NCBI RefSeq assembly: GCF_003751445.1
Contig: NZ_RJUU01000001.1
Coordinates: 4,531,001-4,595,000, forward strand
Source of the DNA: Streptomyces sp. 840.1
GTDB taxonomy: Bacteria; Actinomycetota; Actinomycetes; Streptomycetales; Streptomycetaceae
DNA: 64,000 nt
Direction of reading: 5' to 3'
Positions 16,760 to 25,651 of this stretch are shown one piece after another. Made by a program: the position numbers and the translations under genes. The notes beneath the pieces were generated by a model. The model saw nothing but the letters and a program-made list of their open reading frames with translations, made no database searches and had not been told where the DNA came from. Within the stretch, counting starts at the first letter, position 1. Every line of letters starts with the position of its first letter.

Positions 16760-18166
16760 GTGATCGCCCTTTCCCTCGCCGAGATCGCCGAAATCGTCGG
16801 CGGGCAGTCGTACGACATACCGGATCCGGCAGCAACCGTCAGCGGGCCAGTCGTCATCGACTCCCGGGCGGTGAAGCAAGGCAGCCTCTTCGTCGCCTTC
16901 GCCGGCGAACGCGTCGACGGCCACGACTACGCGCGGCGCGCCGTCGAGGCGGGCGCGGCAGTCGTGCTGGCCGCCCGCCCCGTCGGCGTTCCCGCGATCG
17001 TCGTGGACGACGTGGTGGCGGCGCTCGGCGCGCTCTCCCGTGCCGTCGTCGGACGCCTGGGCACCACCGTGGTCGCCCTCACCGGCTCCGCCGGCAAGAC
17101 CTCCACCAAGGACCTGATCGCCCAGCTCCTGGAGCGCAAGGGCCCCACCGTCTATCCGGAGGGCAACCTCAACAACGAGATCGGACTGCCGCTCACCGCG
17201 CTGCGCGCCACCGAGGAGACCCAGCACCTGGTCCTCGAAATGGGCGCACGCTACATCGGCGACATCTGCTACCTCACCGGCCTGGTCCCGCCCCGGATCG
17301 GCCTCGTGCTGAACGTCGGCACCGCCCACATCGGCGAGTTCGGCGGCCGCGAGCAGATCGCCCAGGCCAAGGGCGAGATGGTCGAGTCCCTCCCCCCGGA
17401 GGGGCTCGCCGTACTCAACGCCGACGACCCGCTCGTCCGCGCCATGTCCTCCCGCACCAAGGCCCGGGTGCTGCTCTTCGGCGAAGCCGCGGAAGCGGAC
17501 GTACGGGGAGAGAACGTGCGGCTCACCGACGACGGCCGCCCCGCTTTCCGCCTCCACACACCCACCGGGTGCAGCGATGTGACCATGCGCCTGTACGGTG
17601 AGCACCACGTGTCGAACGCGCTCGCCGCGGCCGCCGTCGCCCATGAGTTGGGCCTGTCCGCAGACGAGATCGCCGATGCGCTCTCCGAGGCGGGCACCCT
17701 CTCCCGCTGGCGCATGGAGGTCACCGAGCGTCCGGACGGCGTGACGTTCGTCAATGACGCCTACAACGCCAACCCCGAATCCATGAGAGCCGCGCTGCGC
17801 GCGCTGGCCGCCATGGGGAAGGGGCGTCGTACGTGGGCGGTGCTCGGCCAGATGGCCGAGCTCGGCGACGCCTCGCTCACCGAGCACGACGCGGTCGGAC
17901 GGCTTGCCGTCCGGCTCAACGTCAGCAAGCTCGTCGCGGTCGGGGGCAGAGAAGCCTCCTGGCTGCAACTGGGCGCATACAACGAGGGTTCGTGGGGTGA
18001 GGAGTCGGTGCATGTGTCCGACACACAGGCTGCCGTCGACCTGCTGCGCAGTGAACTGCGCCCGGGAGACGTCGTGCTGGTGAAGGCTTCCCGGTCGGTC
18101 GGCCTGGAGCAGGTCGTCACGGCGCTGCTGGACAGTGCGGCCGAGGGCGAGGTCGCCGGCCGATGA
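16760..18166 (+). CDS. murF: UDP-MurNAc-tripeptide--D-alanyl-D-alanine ligase MurF
   Basis: 468 residues from a GTG with CAGGGA upstream. Domain 1 (about 1-100) begins ALSLAEIAEIVGG. The central ATPase domain contains LTGSAGKTSTKDLI (about 112-125), the NNEIGLPLT block (about 138-146) and LEMGARYIGDI. The C-terminal domain begins near TLSRWRMEVTE and has NDAYNANPESM (about 332-342), a conserved MurF segment. It adds D-Ala-D-Ala to the UDP-MurNAc-tripeptide, the last soluble step before MraY. The stop overlaps mraY by ATGA. Confidence 0.95.
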   Translation: MIALSLAEIAEIVGGQSYDIPDPAATVSGPVVIDSRAVKQGSLFVAFAGERVDGHDYARRAVEAGAAVVLAARPVGVPAIVVDDVVAALGALSRAVVGRLGTTVVALTGSAGKTSTKDLIAQLLERKGPTVYPEGNLNNEIGLPLTALRATEETQHLVLEMGARYIGDICYLTGLVPPRIGLVLNVGTAHIGEFGGREQIAQAKGEMVESLPPEGLAVLNADDPLVRAMSSRTKARVLLFGEAAEADVRGENVRLTDDGRPAFRLHTPTGCSDVTMRLYGEHHVSNALAAAAVAHELGLSADEIADALSEAGTLSRWRMEVTERPDGVTFVNDAYNANPESMRAALRALAAMGKGRRTWAVLGQMAELGDASLTEHDAVGRLAVRLNVSKLVAVGGREASWLQLGAYNEGSWGEESVHVSDTQAAVDLLRSELRPGDVVLVKASRSVGLEQVVTALLDSAAEGEVAGR

Positions 18167-19233
18167 GGCAGATCCTCTTCGCGGGGGCCATCGGGCTCTT
18201 CCTGACCCTGGTCGGTACCCCGCTGCTGATCAAGCTGCTGGCCCGCAAGGGATACGGGCAGTTCATCCGGGACGACGGCCCGCGCAGCCACGGATCGAAG
18301 AAGGGCACGCCCACCATGGGCGGCATCGCCTTCATCCTGGCGACGATCATCGCGTACGTGGTCTCGAAGCTGATCACCGGCGAGGACATGCGCTTCTCCG
18401 GCGTGCTGGTCCTCTTCCTGATGGCCGGCATGGGACTCGTCGGTTTCCTCGACGACTACATCAAGATCGTCAAGCAGCGCTCGCTGGGCCTGCGGGCCAA
18501 GGCCAAGATGGCCGGCCAGCTGATCGTCGGCATCGCCTTCGCGGTGCTCTCGCTCCAGTTCGCCGACGCCCGCGGCAACACCCCCGCCTCCGACAAGCTC
18601 TCGTTCGTCGAGGACTTCGGCTGGTCGATCGGCCCGGTGCTCTTCGTGCTCTGGGCGCTCTTCATGATTCTCGCCATGTCCAACGGCGTGAACCTGACGG
18701 ACGGTCTGGACGGCCTCGCCACCGGTGCGTCGGTGATGGTCTTCGGCGCGTACACCTTCATCGGGCTCTGGCAGTTCCAGGAGTCCTGCGCCAACGCGGC
18801 CACCCTCACCAACCCGAGCGCCTGTTTCGAAGTACGAGATCCACTCGACCTCGCGGTCGTGGCCTCCGCCCTGATGGGCTCCTGCTTCGGCTTCCTGTGG
18901 TGGAACACCTCGCCCGCCAAGATCTTCATGGGTGACACCGGTTCGCTCGCCCTCGGCGGCGCGCTCGCCGGTCTGGCGATCTGCTCCCGCACCGAGTTCC
19001 TGATGGCGGTGCTCGGCGGCCTCTTCGTGATGATCACGATGTCCGTCGTCATCCAGGTCGGCTCGTTCAAGATGACCGGCAAGCGGGTGTTCCGGATGGC
19101 GCCGCTCCAGCACCACTTCGAACTCAAGGGGTGGTCCGAAGTCCTTGTCGTGGTCCGCTTCTGGATCATCCAGGGCATGTGCGTGATCGTCGGACTCGGC
19201 CTCTTCTACGCAGGATGGGCAGCCAAGAAGTGA
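18163..19233 (+). CDS. mraY: Phospho-MurNAc-pentapeptide-transferase MraY
   Basis: 356 residues, ATG overlapping the murF stop by 4 nt. It is a ten-helix membrane protein. Conserved cytoplasmic loops are visible: GPRSHGSKKGTPTMGGI (about 39-55), FLDDYIKI (about 95-102), NLTDGLDGLA (about 183-192), GDTGSLALGG and the histidine-rich LQHHFELKGWSE near residues 318-329. It transfers phospho-MurNAc-pentapeptide to undecaprenyl phosphate, forming lipid I. murD follows by GTGA overlap. Confidence 0.96.
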   Translation: MRQILFAGAIGLFLTLVGTPLLIKLLARKGYGQFIRDDGPRSHGSKKGTPTMGGIAFILATIIAYVVSKLITGEDMRFSGVLVLFLMAGMGLVGFLDDYIKIVKQRSLGLRAKAKMAGQLIVGIAFAVLSLQFADARGNTPASDKLSFVEDFGWSIGPVLFVLWALFMILAMSNGVNLTDGLDGLATGASVMVFGAYTFIGLWQFQESCANAATLTNPSACFEVRDPLDLAVVASALMGSCFGFLWWNTSPAKIFMGDTGSLALGGALAGLAICSRTEFLMAVLGGLFVMITMSVVIQVGSFKMTGKRVFRMAPLQHHFELKGWSEVLVVVRFWIIQGMCVIVGLGLFYAGWAAKK

Positions 19234-20657
19234 GCAGTACGGACTGGCGGGGCAAGCACGTCACGGTCGCCGGACTCGGGGTCTCCGGGATCCCGGCGGC
19301 CCGGGTGCTGCGCGGTCTCGGCGCCGTCGTCACCGTCGTCAACGACGGGGACGACGAGCGCTCCCGCACCCAGGCCGCGGAGCTGGAGGCGCAGGGCATC
19401 ACCGTGCGCCTCGGCGACGGGGCCACCCTGCCCGAGTCCACCGAGCTCATCGTCACCACCCCGGGCTGGCAGCCCGACAAGCCGCTGTTCGCCGCGGCCG
19501 CCGAGGCGGGCGTCCCGGTCTGGGGCGACGTCGAACTCGCCTGGCGGCTGCGCGGACGGGACGGCAGGGAACCGGCACCCTGGCTCGCGGTCACCGGAAC
19601 CAACGGCAAGACCACGACCGTCCGGATGCTCGCCTCGATCCTGGAGGCGGCCGGGCTGCGCACCGCCGCCGTCGGCAACATCGGCGTCTCGCTGCTGGAC
19701 GCGGTCCTCGGCGACCAGGAGTACGACGTCCTGGCCGTCGAGCTCTCCAGCTACCAGCTGCACTGGTCGCCCTCGCTGCGCGCCCACTCCGCCGCCGTGC
19801 TCAACCTGGCCCCCGACCACCTCGACTGGCACGGCTCCATGGAGGCGTACGTCGCGGACAAGGGCCGGATCTACGAGGGCAACGGCGTCGCCTGCGTCTA
19901 CAACGTGGCGGACCCCGCCACCGAGGACCTGGTGCGCGAGGCCGACGTCGAGGAGGGCTGCCGGGCGATCGGCTTCACCCTCGGAACCCCCGGGCCCTCC
20001 CAGCTCGGGGTCGTCGACGGCATCCTCGTCGACCGTGCCTTCGTGACGAACCGGCAGAAGCAGGCGCAGGAGCTGGCCGAGGTCGGGGACGTGAACCCGC
20101 CCGTCCCGCACAACATCGCCAACGCGCTGGCGGCCGCCGCGCTCGCCCGCGCCTTCGGCGTCGCCCCGGCCGCCGTGCGCGACGGGCTGCGCAACTTCCG
20201 CCCCGACCCGCACCGCATCGAGCATGTCGCGGACATCGCCGGGGTCGCGTACATCGACGACTCCAAGGCCACCAACACCCACGCCGCCGAGGCCTCCCTG
20301 GCCTCCTACGACCCCATCGTCTGGATCGCCGGCGGGCTGGCCAAGGGAGCCACCTTCGACGAGCTGGTGACCGGGTGCGCGAAGCGCCTGCGGGGCGTCG
20401 TACTGATGGGCGCCGACCGCGCCCTGATCCGCGAAGCCCTCGCGCGACACGCGCCCGAGGTCCCGGTGACCGACCTCGACCGGACCGACACTGGGGCGAT
20501 GTCCGAGGCGGTCCGCGAGGCGGCACGGCTCGCCCGGCCGGGAGACACCGTACTGATGGCCCCGGCCTGCGCCTCGATGGACATGTTCACCAACTACAAC
20601 AAGCGGGGCGAGGCCTTCGCGGACGCCGTCCGCGCACTCGCCGCCGAGAGCGCCTGA
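19230..20657 (+). CDS. murD: UDP-MurNAc-L-alanine--D-glutamate ligase MurD
   Basis: 475 residues from the GTG at 19230, which overlaps the mraY stop; an ATG at 19215 lacks room for a ribosome site. The N-terminal UDP-binding Rossmann segment is VTVAGLGVSGIPAARVL. The ATP loop is VTGTNGKTTTVRML (about 122-135), followed by VELSSYQL, LNLAPDHLDWHG and the family block YIDDSKATNTHAAEASL. It adds D-Glu to UDP-MurNAc-L-Ala. Its place after mraY and before ftsW is the usual dcw order. About 114 nt of non-coding sequence separate it from ftsW. Confidence 0.95.
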   Translation: MSSTDWRGKHVTVAGLGVSGIPAARVLRGLGAVVTVVNDGDDERSRTQAAELEAQGITVRLGDGATLPESTELIVTTPGWQPDKPLFAAAAEAGVPVWGDVELAWRLRGRDGREPAPWLAVTGTNGKTTTVRMLASILEAAGLRTAAVGNIGVSLLDAVLGDQEYDVLAVELSSYQLHWSPSLRAHSAAVLNLAPDHLDWHGSMEAYVADKGRIYEGNGVACVYNVADPATEDLVREADVEEGCRAIGFTLGTPGPSQLGVVDGILVDRAFVTNRQKQAQELAEVGDVNPPVPHNIANALAAAALARAFGVAPAAVRDGLRNFRPDPHRIEHVADIAGVAYIDDSKATNTHAAEASLASYDPIVWIAGGLAKGATFDELVTGCAKRLRGVVLMGADRALIREALARHAPEVPVTDLDRTDTGAMSEAVREAARLARPGDTVLMAPACASMDMFTNYNKRGEAFADAVRALAAESA

Positions 20658-20771
20658 CGGGCCCGGCCTCCGCGCCGTAACGTCCCGGAACAACCGGGTC
20701 GTACGGCAGTGCCGCGGGCGCGGGCCCTCGGCGCCGAAGCCCCGGGCACGAGCAGTGGAGGGGACAGGACC

Positions 20772-22214
20772 ATGCCGGCCGAAGAGAGCCCTGCCGCACG
20801 CGGCAGGGACCGCTCACGGGCGACCGCGGCGATCAGCCGGGCGCTCCGTCCACCCCTCCCGGCGACCGCCGGCGCCCCGCTGCCGGACGGACTCGCGCTC
20901 CGTGTCCGGTCGGCTCCCGGCTCCCGGCGGCCCCCCGCCGTCCGCTCCAGGAGCACGGGCGGCCCCCGCACCCCGCGCGGCGGCGGTGTGCGCCGGCTCT
21001 ACGAGCAGGCACGCCGGGCCTGGGACCGGCCGCTGACGGCGTACTACCTGATCCTGGGTGCCGGGCTGCTCATCACCGTGCTCGGGCTCGTCATGGTCTA
21101 CTCCGCCTCGATGATCAAGGCGCTGGAGCTCGACAAGCCGGGCACCTACTTCTTCCGCAAGCAGTTCCTGGCCGCCGTCATCGGGGCCGGACTGATGGCG
21201 ATCGCGGCCCGGATGCCGGTGAAGCTGCACCGTGCCATGTCCTACCCGCTGCTGATGGGCGCGGTCTTCCTGATGGTGCTGGTCCAGGTGCCGGGGATAG
21301 GGATGTCGGTCAACGGCAACCGCAACTGGCTCTACCTGGGCGGCCCCTTCCAGCTCCAGCCCAGCGAGTTCGGCAAGCTCGCCCTCGTCCTGTGGGGGGC
21401 AGACCTGCTCGCCCGCAAACAGGACAAGCGGCTGCTCAACCAGTGGAAGCACATGCTGGTGCCGCTGGTGCCGGTCGCCTTCATGCTGCTCGGGCTGATC
21501 ATGCTCGGCGGTGACATGGGCACTGCGATCATTCTCACTGCGATCCTGTTCGGGCTGCTCTGGCTGGCCGGAGCCCCCACCCGGCTGTTCGCCGGGGTGC
21601 TCGCCACCGCCGGGCTGATCGGTTTCGTACTGATCAAGACCAGTCCGAACCGGATGGCCAGGCTCGACTGCATGGGCGCGAGCGAACCGGGGCCCGGCGG
21701 CTCGTGCTGGCAGGCCGTGCACGGTATCTACGCTCTGGCGTCCGGCGGCTGGTTCGGATCCGGGCTCGGTGCGAGTGTGGAAAAATGGGGGCAACTCCCC
21801 GAACCCCACACCGACTTCATCTTCGCCATCACGGGGGAGGAACTGGGGTTGGCGGGGACGCTGTCGGTACTCGCCCTCTTCGCGGCTCTAGGCTATGCGG
21901 GTATCCGCGTGGCCGGACGCACGGAGGACCCCTTCGTGAGGTATGCCGCGGGAGGTGTGACCACCTGGATCACGGCTCAGGCAGTGATCAACATCGGTGC
22001 GGTGCTCGGTCTGCTTCCGATCGCCGGTGTCCCGCTCCCGCTGTTCTCCTACGGAGGGTCGGCCCTGCTGCCGACCATGTTCGCTGTCGGGCTGCTGATC
22101 GCGTTCGCGCGGGAGGATCCCGCCGCGAAGGCCGCCCTGGCCATGCGGAGGCCCGGGGTGAGATGGAAGACGATGAGACGGCGCATCAAGAAGCGTTCGT
22201 CCGGAGAGCGGTGA
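20772..22214 (+). CDS. ftsW: SEDS peptidoglycan glycosyltransferase FtsW
   Basis: 480 residues from the ATG at 20772 (GGAGGGGACAGGACC upstream). The first 75 residues are a hydrophilic Arg/Pro/Ala tail not found in E. coli FtsW. About ten membrane helices follow, beginning YYLILGAGLLITVLGLVMVYSAS, which is the classical FtsW/RodA opening. Conserved blocks include NGNRNWLYLGGPFQLQPSEFGKLAL, LIMLGGDMGTA, LPEPHTDFIFAITGEELG and GVPLPLFSYGGSALLPTM. SEDS proteins polymerise lipid II at the septum with FtsI. A short basic tail (MRRRIKKRSSGER) ends the protein. Confidence 0.95.
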   Translation: MPAEESPAARGRDRSRATAAISRALRPPLPATAGAPLPDGLALRVRSAPGSRRPPAVRSRSTGGPRTPRGGGVRRLYEQARRAWDRPLTAYYLILGAGLLITVLGLVMVYSASMIKALELDKPGTYFFRKQFLAAVIGAGLMAIAARMPVKLHRAMSYPLLMGAVFLMVLVQVPGIGMSVNGNRNWLYLGGPFQLQPSEFGKLALVLWGADLLARKQDKRLLNQWKHMLVPLVPVAFMLLGLIMLGGDMGTAIILTAILFGLLWLAGAPTRLFAGVLATAGLIGFVLIKTSPNRMARLDCMGASEPGPGGSCWQAVHGIYALASGGWFGSGLGASVEKWGQLPEPHTDFIFAITGEELGLAGTLSVLALFAALGYAGIRVAGRTEDPFVRYAAGGVTTWITAQAVINIGAVLGLLPIAGVPLPLFSYGGSALLPTMFAVGLLIAFAREDPAAKAALAMRRPGVRWKTMRRRIKKRSSGER

Positions 22215-22220
22215 ATTTCG

Positions 22221-23315
22221 GTGCATGTCGTACTCGCCGGTGGGGGGACCGCCGGCCACATCGAGCCCGCGCTCGCCCTCGCGGACGCCCTGCGCAGGCA
22301 GGACCCGAGCGTGGGAATCACCGCTCTCGGCACGGAGCGCGGACTCGAGACGAGACTCGTACCCGAGCGGGGGTACGAACTCGCCCTGATCCCGGCCGTC
22401 CCGCTGCCGCGCAAGCCCACCCCCGAACTCATCACCGTCCCGGGCAGGCTGCGCGGCACCATCAAGGCGGCCGAGCAGATCCTGGAGCGCACCAAGGCGG
22501 ACTGTGTGATCGGGTTCGGCGGCTACGTCGCGCTGCCCGGCTACCTCGCCGCCAAGCGCGCCGGGGTGCCGATCGTGGTGCACGAGGCCAACGCCCGGCC
22601 GGGCCTGGCCAACAAGATCGGCTCGCGGTACGCGCACGGGGTCGCCGTCTCGACCCCCGACAGCAAGCTCCGCGGTGCCCGCTACATCGGTATCCCGCTG
22701 CGCCGCACCATCGCCACCCTGGACCGGGCCCGGGTCCGTCCCGAGGCGCGTGCCGCCTTCGGGCTCGATCCCAACCTGCCGACGCTGCTGGTCTCCGGCG
22801 GCTCGCAGGGCGCCCGCCATCTCAACGAGGTGGTCCAGCGGGTCGCCCCGCTGCTGCAGCGCTCCGGAATCCAGATCCTGCACGTGGTCGGCCCGAAGAA
22901 CGAAATGCCGCGCGTGGACAACATGCCCGGTATGCCGCCCTATATCCCGGTACCGTATGTGGACCGGATGGACCTCGCGTACGCCGCGGCCGACATGATG
23001 CTCTGCCGCGCGGGCGCGATGACCGTGGCGGAGCTCTCCGCCGTCGGGCTGCCCGCCGCCTATGTCCCGTTGCCGATCGGCAACGGCGAACAGCGGCTCA
23101 ACGCCCAGCCGCTGATCAACGCCGGCGGCGGTCTGCTGGTGGACGACGCGGCGCTCACCCCCGAGTGGGTGCAGGGCAACGTCCTTCCGGTACTGGCGGA
23201 TCCGCACCGACTGTATGAAATGTCCCGCGCTGCCGCCGAGTTCGGCCGCCGGGACGCCGACGACCTGCTGGTCGGCATGGTGTACGAGGCGATTGCCGCA
23301 CGCCGAGGCGCGTGA
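22221..23315 (+). CDS. murG: UDP-GlcNAc:lipid I N-acetylglucosaminyltransferase MurG
   Basis: 364 residues from the GTG at 22221, 6 nt after ftsW. The GT-B fold begins with the glycine-rich loop VVLAGGGTAGHIEPALALADAL. Other MurG blocks are IGFGGYVALPGYLAA (about 93-107), HEANARPGLANKI (about 116-128), LLVSGGSQGARHLNE (about 192-206) and the UDP-GlcNAc site CRAGAMTVAELSAVGLPAAYVPLP (about 258-281). It makes lipid II on the inner membrane face. FtsQ follows after 50 nt. Confidence 0.96.
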   Translation: MHVVLAGGGTAGHIEPALALADALRRQDPSVGITALGTERGLETRLVPERGYELALIPAVPLPRKPTPELITVPGRLRGTIKAAEQILERTKADCVIGFGGYVALPGYLAAKRAGVPIVVHEANARPGLANKIGSRYAHGVAVSTPDSKLRGARYIGIPLRRTIATLDRARVRPEARAAFGLDPNLPTLLVSGGSQGARHLNEVVQRVAPLLQRSGIQILHVVGPKNEMPRVDNMPGMPPYIPVPYVDRMDLAYAAADMMLCRAGAMTVAELSAVGLPAAYVPLPIGNGEQRLNAQPLINAGGGLLVDDAALTPEWVQGNVLPVLADPHRLYEMSRAAAEFGRRDADDLLVGMVYEAIAARRGA

Positions 23316-23365
23316 GGCGGACGGGTCCGGGGGCGGCGCCCCCGGACCCGGCATAAGGAGCGAGC

Positions 23366-24160
23366 GTGGCCGGACCGACGACCGCCCAGCGCGGTGCAGG
23401 GCAGCAGGAGGACACCCCGGACCGGCCGCCGCGCCCGGGTGCCGAAGGGCGCCGGATGTCCCGGCGGACCAGGCTGATCGTGATCGCGGCGGCCGTGCTG
23501 CTGCTCGGCTCGGGCGCCGTCTGGGCGCTCTACGGCTCGTCCTGGCTCCGGACCGAACAGGTCCGGATCACCGGTGTCGACGTACTGTCACCGGCCGAGG
23601 TGGAGTCCGCCGCCGCGGTGCCGATGGGGGCTCCGCTGGTCTCCGTGGACACGGACGCCATCGCCGGCAGATTGCGCCAGAAGTTGCCTCGTATCGACTC
23701 GGTGGATGTCGTACGGTCATGGCCGCACGGCATCGGACTTAAGGTGACCGAACGAAAGCCGGTCCTGTTGGTGAAAAAGGGCGCGAAGTTCATCGAAGTG
23801 GACGCCAAAGGCGTGCGCTTCGCCACGGTGGACAAAGCACCCGGGCGCGTACCCCTGCTGGAACTGACCCCTGGTCAGTCGGCGAGCCTGCGCCGCTTCG
23901 GCAGTGACCGGCTGGTGCGGGAGGCGGTCCGGGTCGCGGGCGATCTCCCGGCCGGTGTCGCCGGGGACACCGAGGTCGTGCGGGTCACCTCGTACGATTC
24001 GGTCTCCTTGCGGCTCACCGGGGACCGTGAGGTGATCTGGGGGAGCGGTGAAGAAGGTGCTGTGAAGGCGAAAGTCCTCACCGCGCTCATGAAAGCCGCT
24101 CCCAAAGCAGGACACTTCGACGTGAGTGCACCCACCGCTCCTGCGGTGTCGGGCAGTTGA
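23366..24160 (+). CDS. ftsQ: Cell division protein FtsQ (POTRA domain)
   Basis: 264 residues from a GTG preceded by AAGGAGCGAGC. A hydrophilic N-terminus (1-32) leads to a single membrane helix (LIVIAAAVLLLGSGAVWALYG). The POTRA domain follows (about 60-130): VRITGVDVLSPAEVESAA, LPRIDSVDVVRSWPHGIGLKVTERKPVLLVKKG. The beta domain runs to about residue 245. FtsQ links early and late divisome proteins. Family members are usually 250-300 residues. Its stop is followed by the ftsZ promoter region. Confidence 0.92.
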   Translation: MAGPTTAQRGAGQQEDTPDRPPRPGAEGRRMSRRTRLIVIAAAVLLLGSGAVWALYGSSWLRTEQVRITGVDVLSPAEVESAAAVPMGAPLVSVDTDAIAGRLRQKLPRIDSVDVVRSWPHGIGLKVTERKPVLLVKKGAKFIEVDAKGVRFATVDKAPGRVPLLELTPGQSASLRRFGSDRLVREAVRVAGDLPAGVAGDTEVVRVTSYDSVSLRLTGDREVIWGSGEEGAVKAKVLTALMKAAPKAGHFDVSAPTAPAVSGS

Positions 24161-24188
24161 CGCACATTCGGCCTGGCCAGCACCCTGG

Positions 24189-24217
24189 TTGGTCAGCGCT
24201 ACGGGTGATCACATAGG
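24189..24217 (+). promoter_or_regulatory. Promoter candidate upstream of ftsZ (distal)
   Basis: TTGGTC and CATAGG are 17 nt apart; an alternative -10 TAGGGT lies 2 nt on. It sits 220-248 nt before the ftsZ start. In S. coelicolor ftsZ is known to have several promoters in this interval. Confidence 0.45.
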
Positions 24218-24250
24218 GTGAAAAGAAAAACGGGAGGTTCGGCGTGTTCG

Positions 24251-24280
24251 TTGAACGTGCGCCACTTGTCGACTTAGTGT
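24251..24280 (+). promoter_or_regulatory. Likely ftsZ promoter, probably the sporulation-induced type
   Basis: TTGAAC and TAGTGT are separated by 18 nt, with a predicted start near 24287, 150 nt before the ftsZ GTG. It resembles the developmental ftsZ promoter described in S. coelicolor and S. griseus; that mapping is from memory and is inference here. Confidence 0.6.
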
Positions 24281-24316
24281 CCTGTTCGGAAGAGTCCATG
24301 AAGCAGACACACTGGT

Positions 24317-24341
24317 AACCCTAAACTTCAACGTTAGGGTT
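24317..24341 (+). promoter_or_regulatory. AT-rich inverted repeat in the ftsZ leader
   Basis: Perfect 8-nt arms aaccctaa and ttagggtt with a 9-nt loop, about 95 nt before the ftsZ start. It is unusually AT-rich for this genome. It may be an operator or an mRNA hairpin. Confidence 0.45.
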
Positions 24342-24436
24342 TGGGTCGGCGTTCGGACCGTCCCAATCGGCATCCGTCGTCGCGGCGGGACTACCGCCAA
24401 GCGACGACACGTAACTCGAGGCGAGAGGCCTTCGAC

Positions 24437-25651
24437 GTGGCAGCACCGCAGAACTACCTCGCAGTCATCAAGGTCATCGGTGTCGGCGGCGGTGGTGTCA
24501 ATGCCATCAACCGAATGATCGAGGTCGGTCTCAAGGGCGTCGAGTTCATCGCGATCAACACTGATGCGCAAGCCCTGTTGATGAGCGACGCCGACGTCAA
24601 GCTCGACGTCGGCCGTGAACTCACCCGTGGCCTCGGCGCCGGGGCGAACCCGGCCGTCGGTCGCAAGGCGGCAGAGGACCACCGTGAAGAGATCGAGGAG
24701 GTCCTCAAGGGGGCCGACATGGTCTTCGTCACCGCAGGCGAAGGCGGTGGCACCGGCACCGGTGGCGCCCCCGTCGTCGCCAATATCGCGCGCTCGCTCG
24801 GCGCCCTGACGATCGGTGTGGTCACCCGCCCGTTCACCTTCGAGGGCCGGCGTCGCGCGAACCAGGCGGAGGACGGCATCGCCGAACTCCGCGAAGAGGT
24901 CGACACCCTCATCGTCATCCCCAACGACCGACTGCTGTCCATCTCGGACCGCCAGGTCAGCGTGCTCGACGCGTTCAAGTCGGCCGACCAGGTGCTGCTC
25001 TCGGGCGTCCAGGGCATCACCGACCTCATCACCACCCCGGGCCTGATCAACCTCGACTTCGCCGACGTCAAGTCGGTCATGTCCGAGGCCGGATCGGCGC
25101 TCATGGGCATCGGCTCGGCGCGCGGCGACGACCGTGCGGTGGCGGCGGCCGAGATGGCGATCTCCTCGCCGCTCCTGGAGGCGTCCATCGACGGCGCCCG
25201 AGGTGTCCTGCTCTCCATCTCCGGCGGCAGCGACCTCGGTCTCTTCGAGATCAACGAGGCCGCCCAGCTGGTGAGCGAGGCGGCGCACCCGGAGGCGAAC
25301 ATCATCTTCGGTGCGGTCATCGACGACGCACTGGGCGACGAGGTACGGGTCACCGTGATCGCCGCGGGCTTCGACGGCGGACAGCCGCCGGCCCGCCGCG
25401 AGAACGTCCTGGGTGCGAACTCCGCCAAGCGCGAGGAGTCCGCCCCGCCGGTCCGGGCCGCCGAGCCCGTGCGCCAGTCGGGCGGACTGGGCTCCGTGCC
25501 CCCGCGCGAGGAGACCCCGGTCCAGGCCGATCCGGTGCCGGTGGCCAACGAGAGCCACCTTCCGCCGGTCGCTCCGCCGCACGTCCCGCCGGCCCGTCCC
25601 TACCAGGACTCCCAGGCCGAAGAGCTGGATGTTCCGGATTTCTTGAAGTGA
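24437..25651 (+). CDS. ftsZ: Cell division protein FtsZ
   Basis: 404 residues from the GTG at 24437 (GAGAGG upstream; the upstream open frame to 24341 is leader). The tubulin/FtsZ GTPase fold is complete: [17 protein letters not shown] at the N-terminus, the signature [13 protein letters not shown] (about 100-112), VTRPFTFEG and the T7-loop region [21 protein letters not shown] variable Pro/Ala linker (about 318-395) leads to the C-terminal peptide DVPDFLK, the SepF/FtsW docking site in actinobacteria. It forms the Z-ring in sporulation septa and vegetative cross-walls. The stop overlaps pgeF by GTGA. SepF nearby replaces the missing FtsA as membrane tether. Confidence 0.98.
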   Translation: MAAPQNYLAVIKVIGVGGGGVNAINRMIEVGLKGVEFIAINTDAQALLMSDADVKLDVGRELTRGLGAGANPAVGRKAAEDHREEIEEVLKGADMVFVTAGEGGGTGTGGAPVVANIARSLGALTIGVVTRPFTFEGRRRANQAEDGIAELREEVDTLIVIPNDRLLSISDRQVSVLDAFKSADQVLLSGVQGITDLITTPGLINLDFADVKSVMSEAGSALMGIGSARGDDRAVAAAEMAISSPLLEASIDGARGVLLSISGGSDLGLFEINEAAQLVSEAAHPEANIIFGAVIDDALGDEVRVTVIAAGFDGGQPPARRENVLGANSAKREESAPPVRAAEPVRQSGGLGSVPPREETPVQADPVPVANESHLPPVAPPHVPPARPYQDSQAEELDVPDFLK

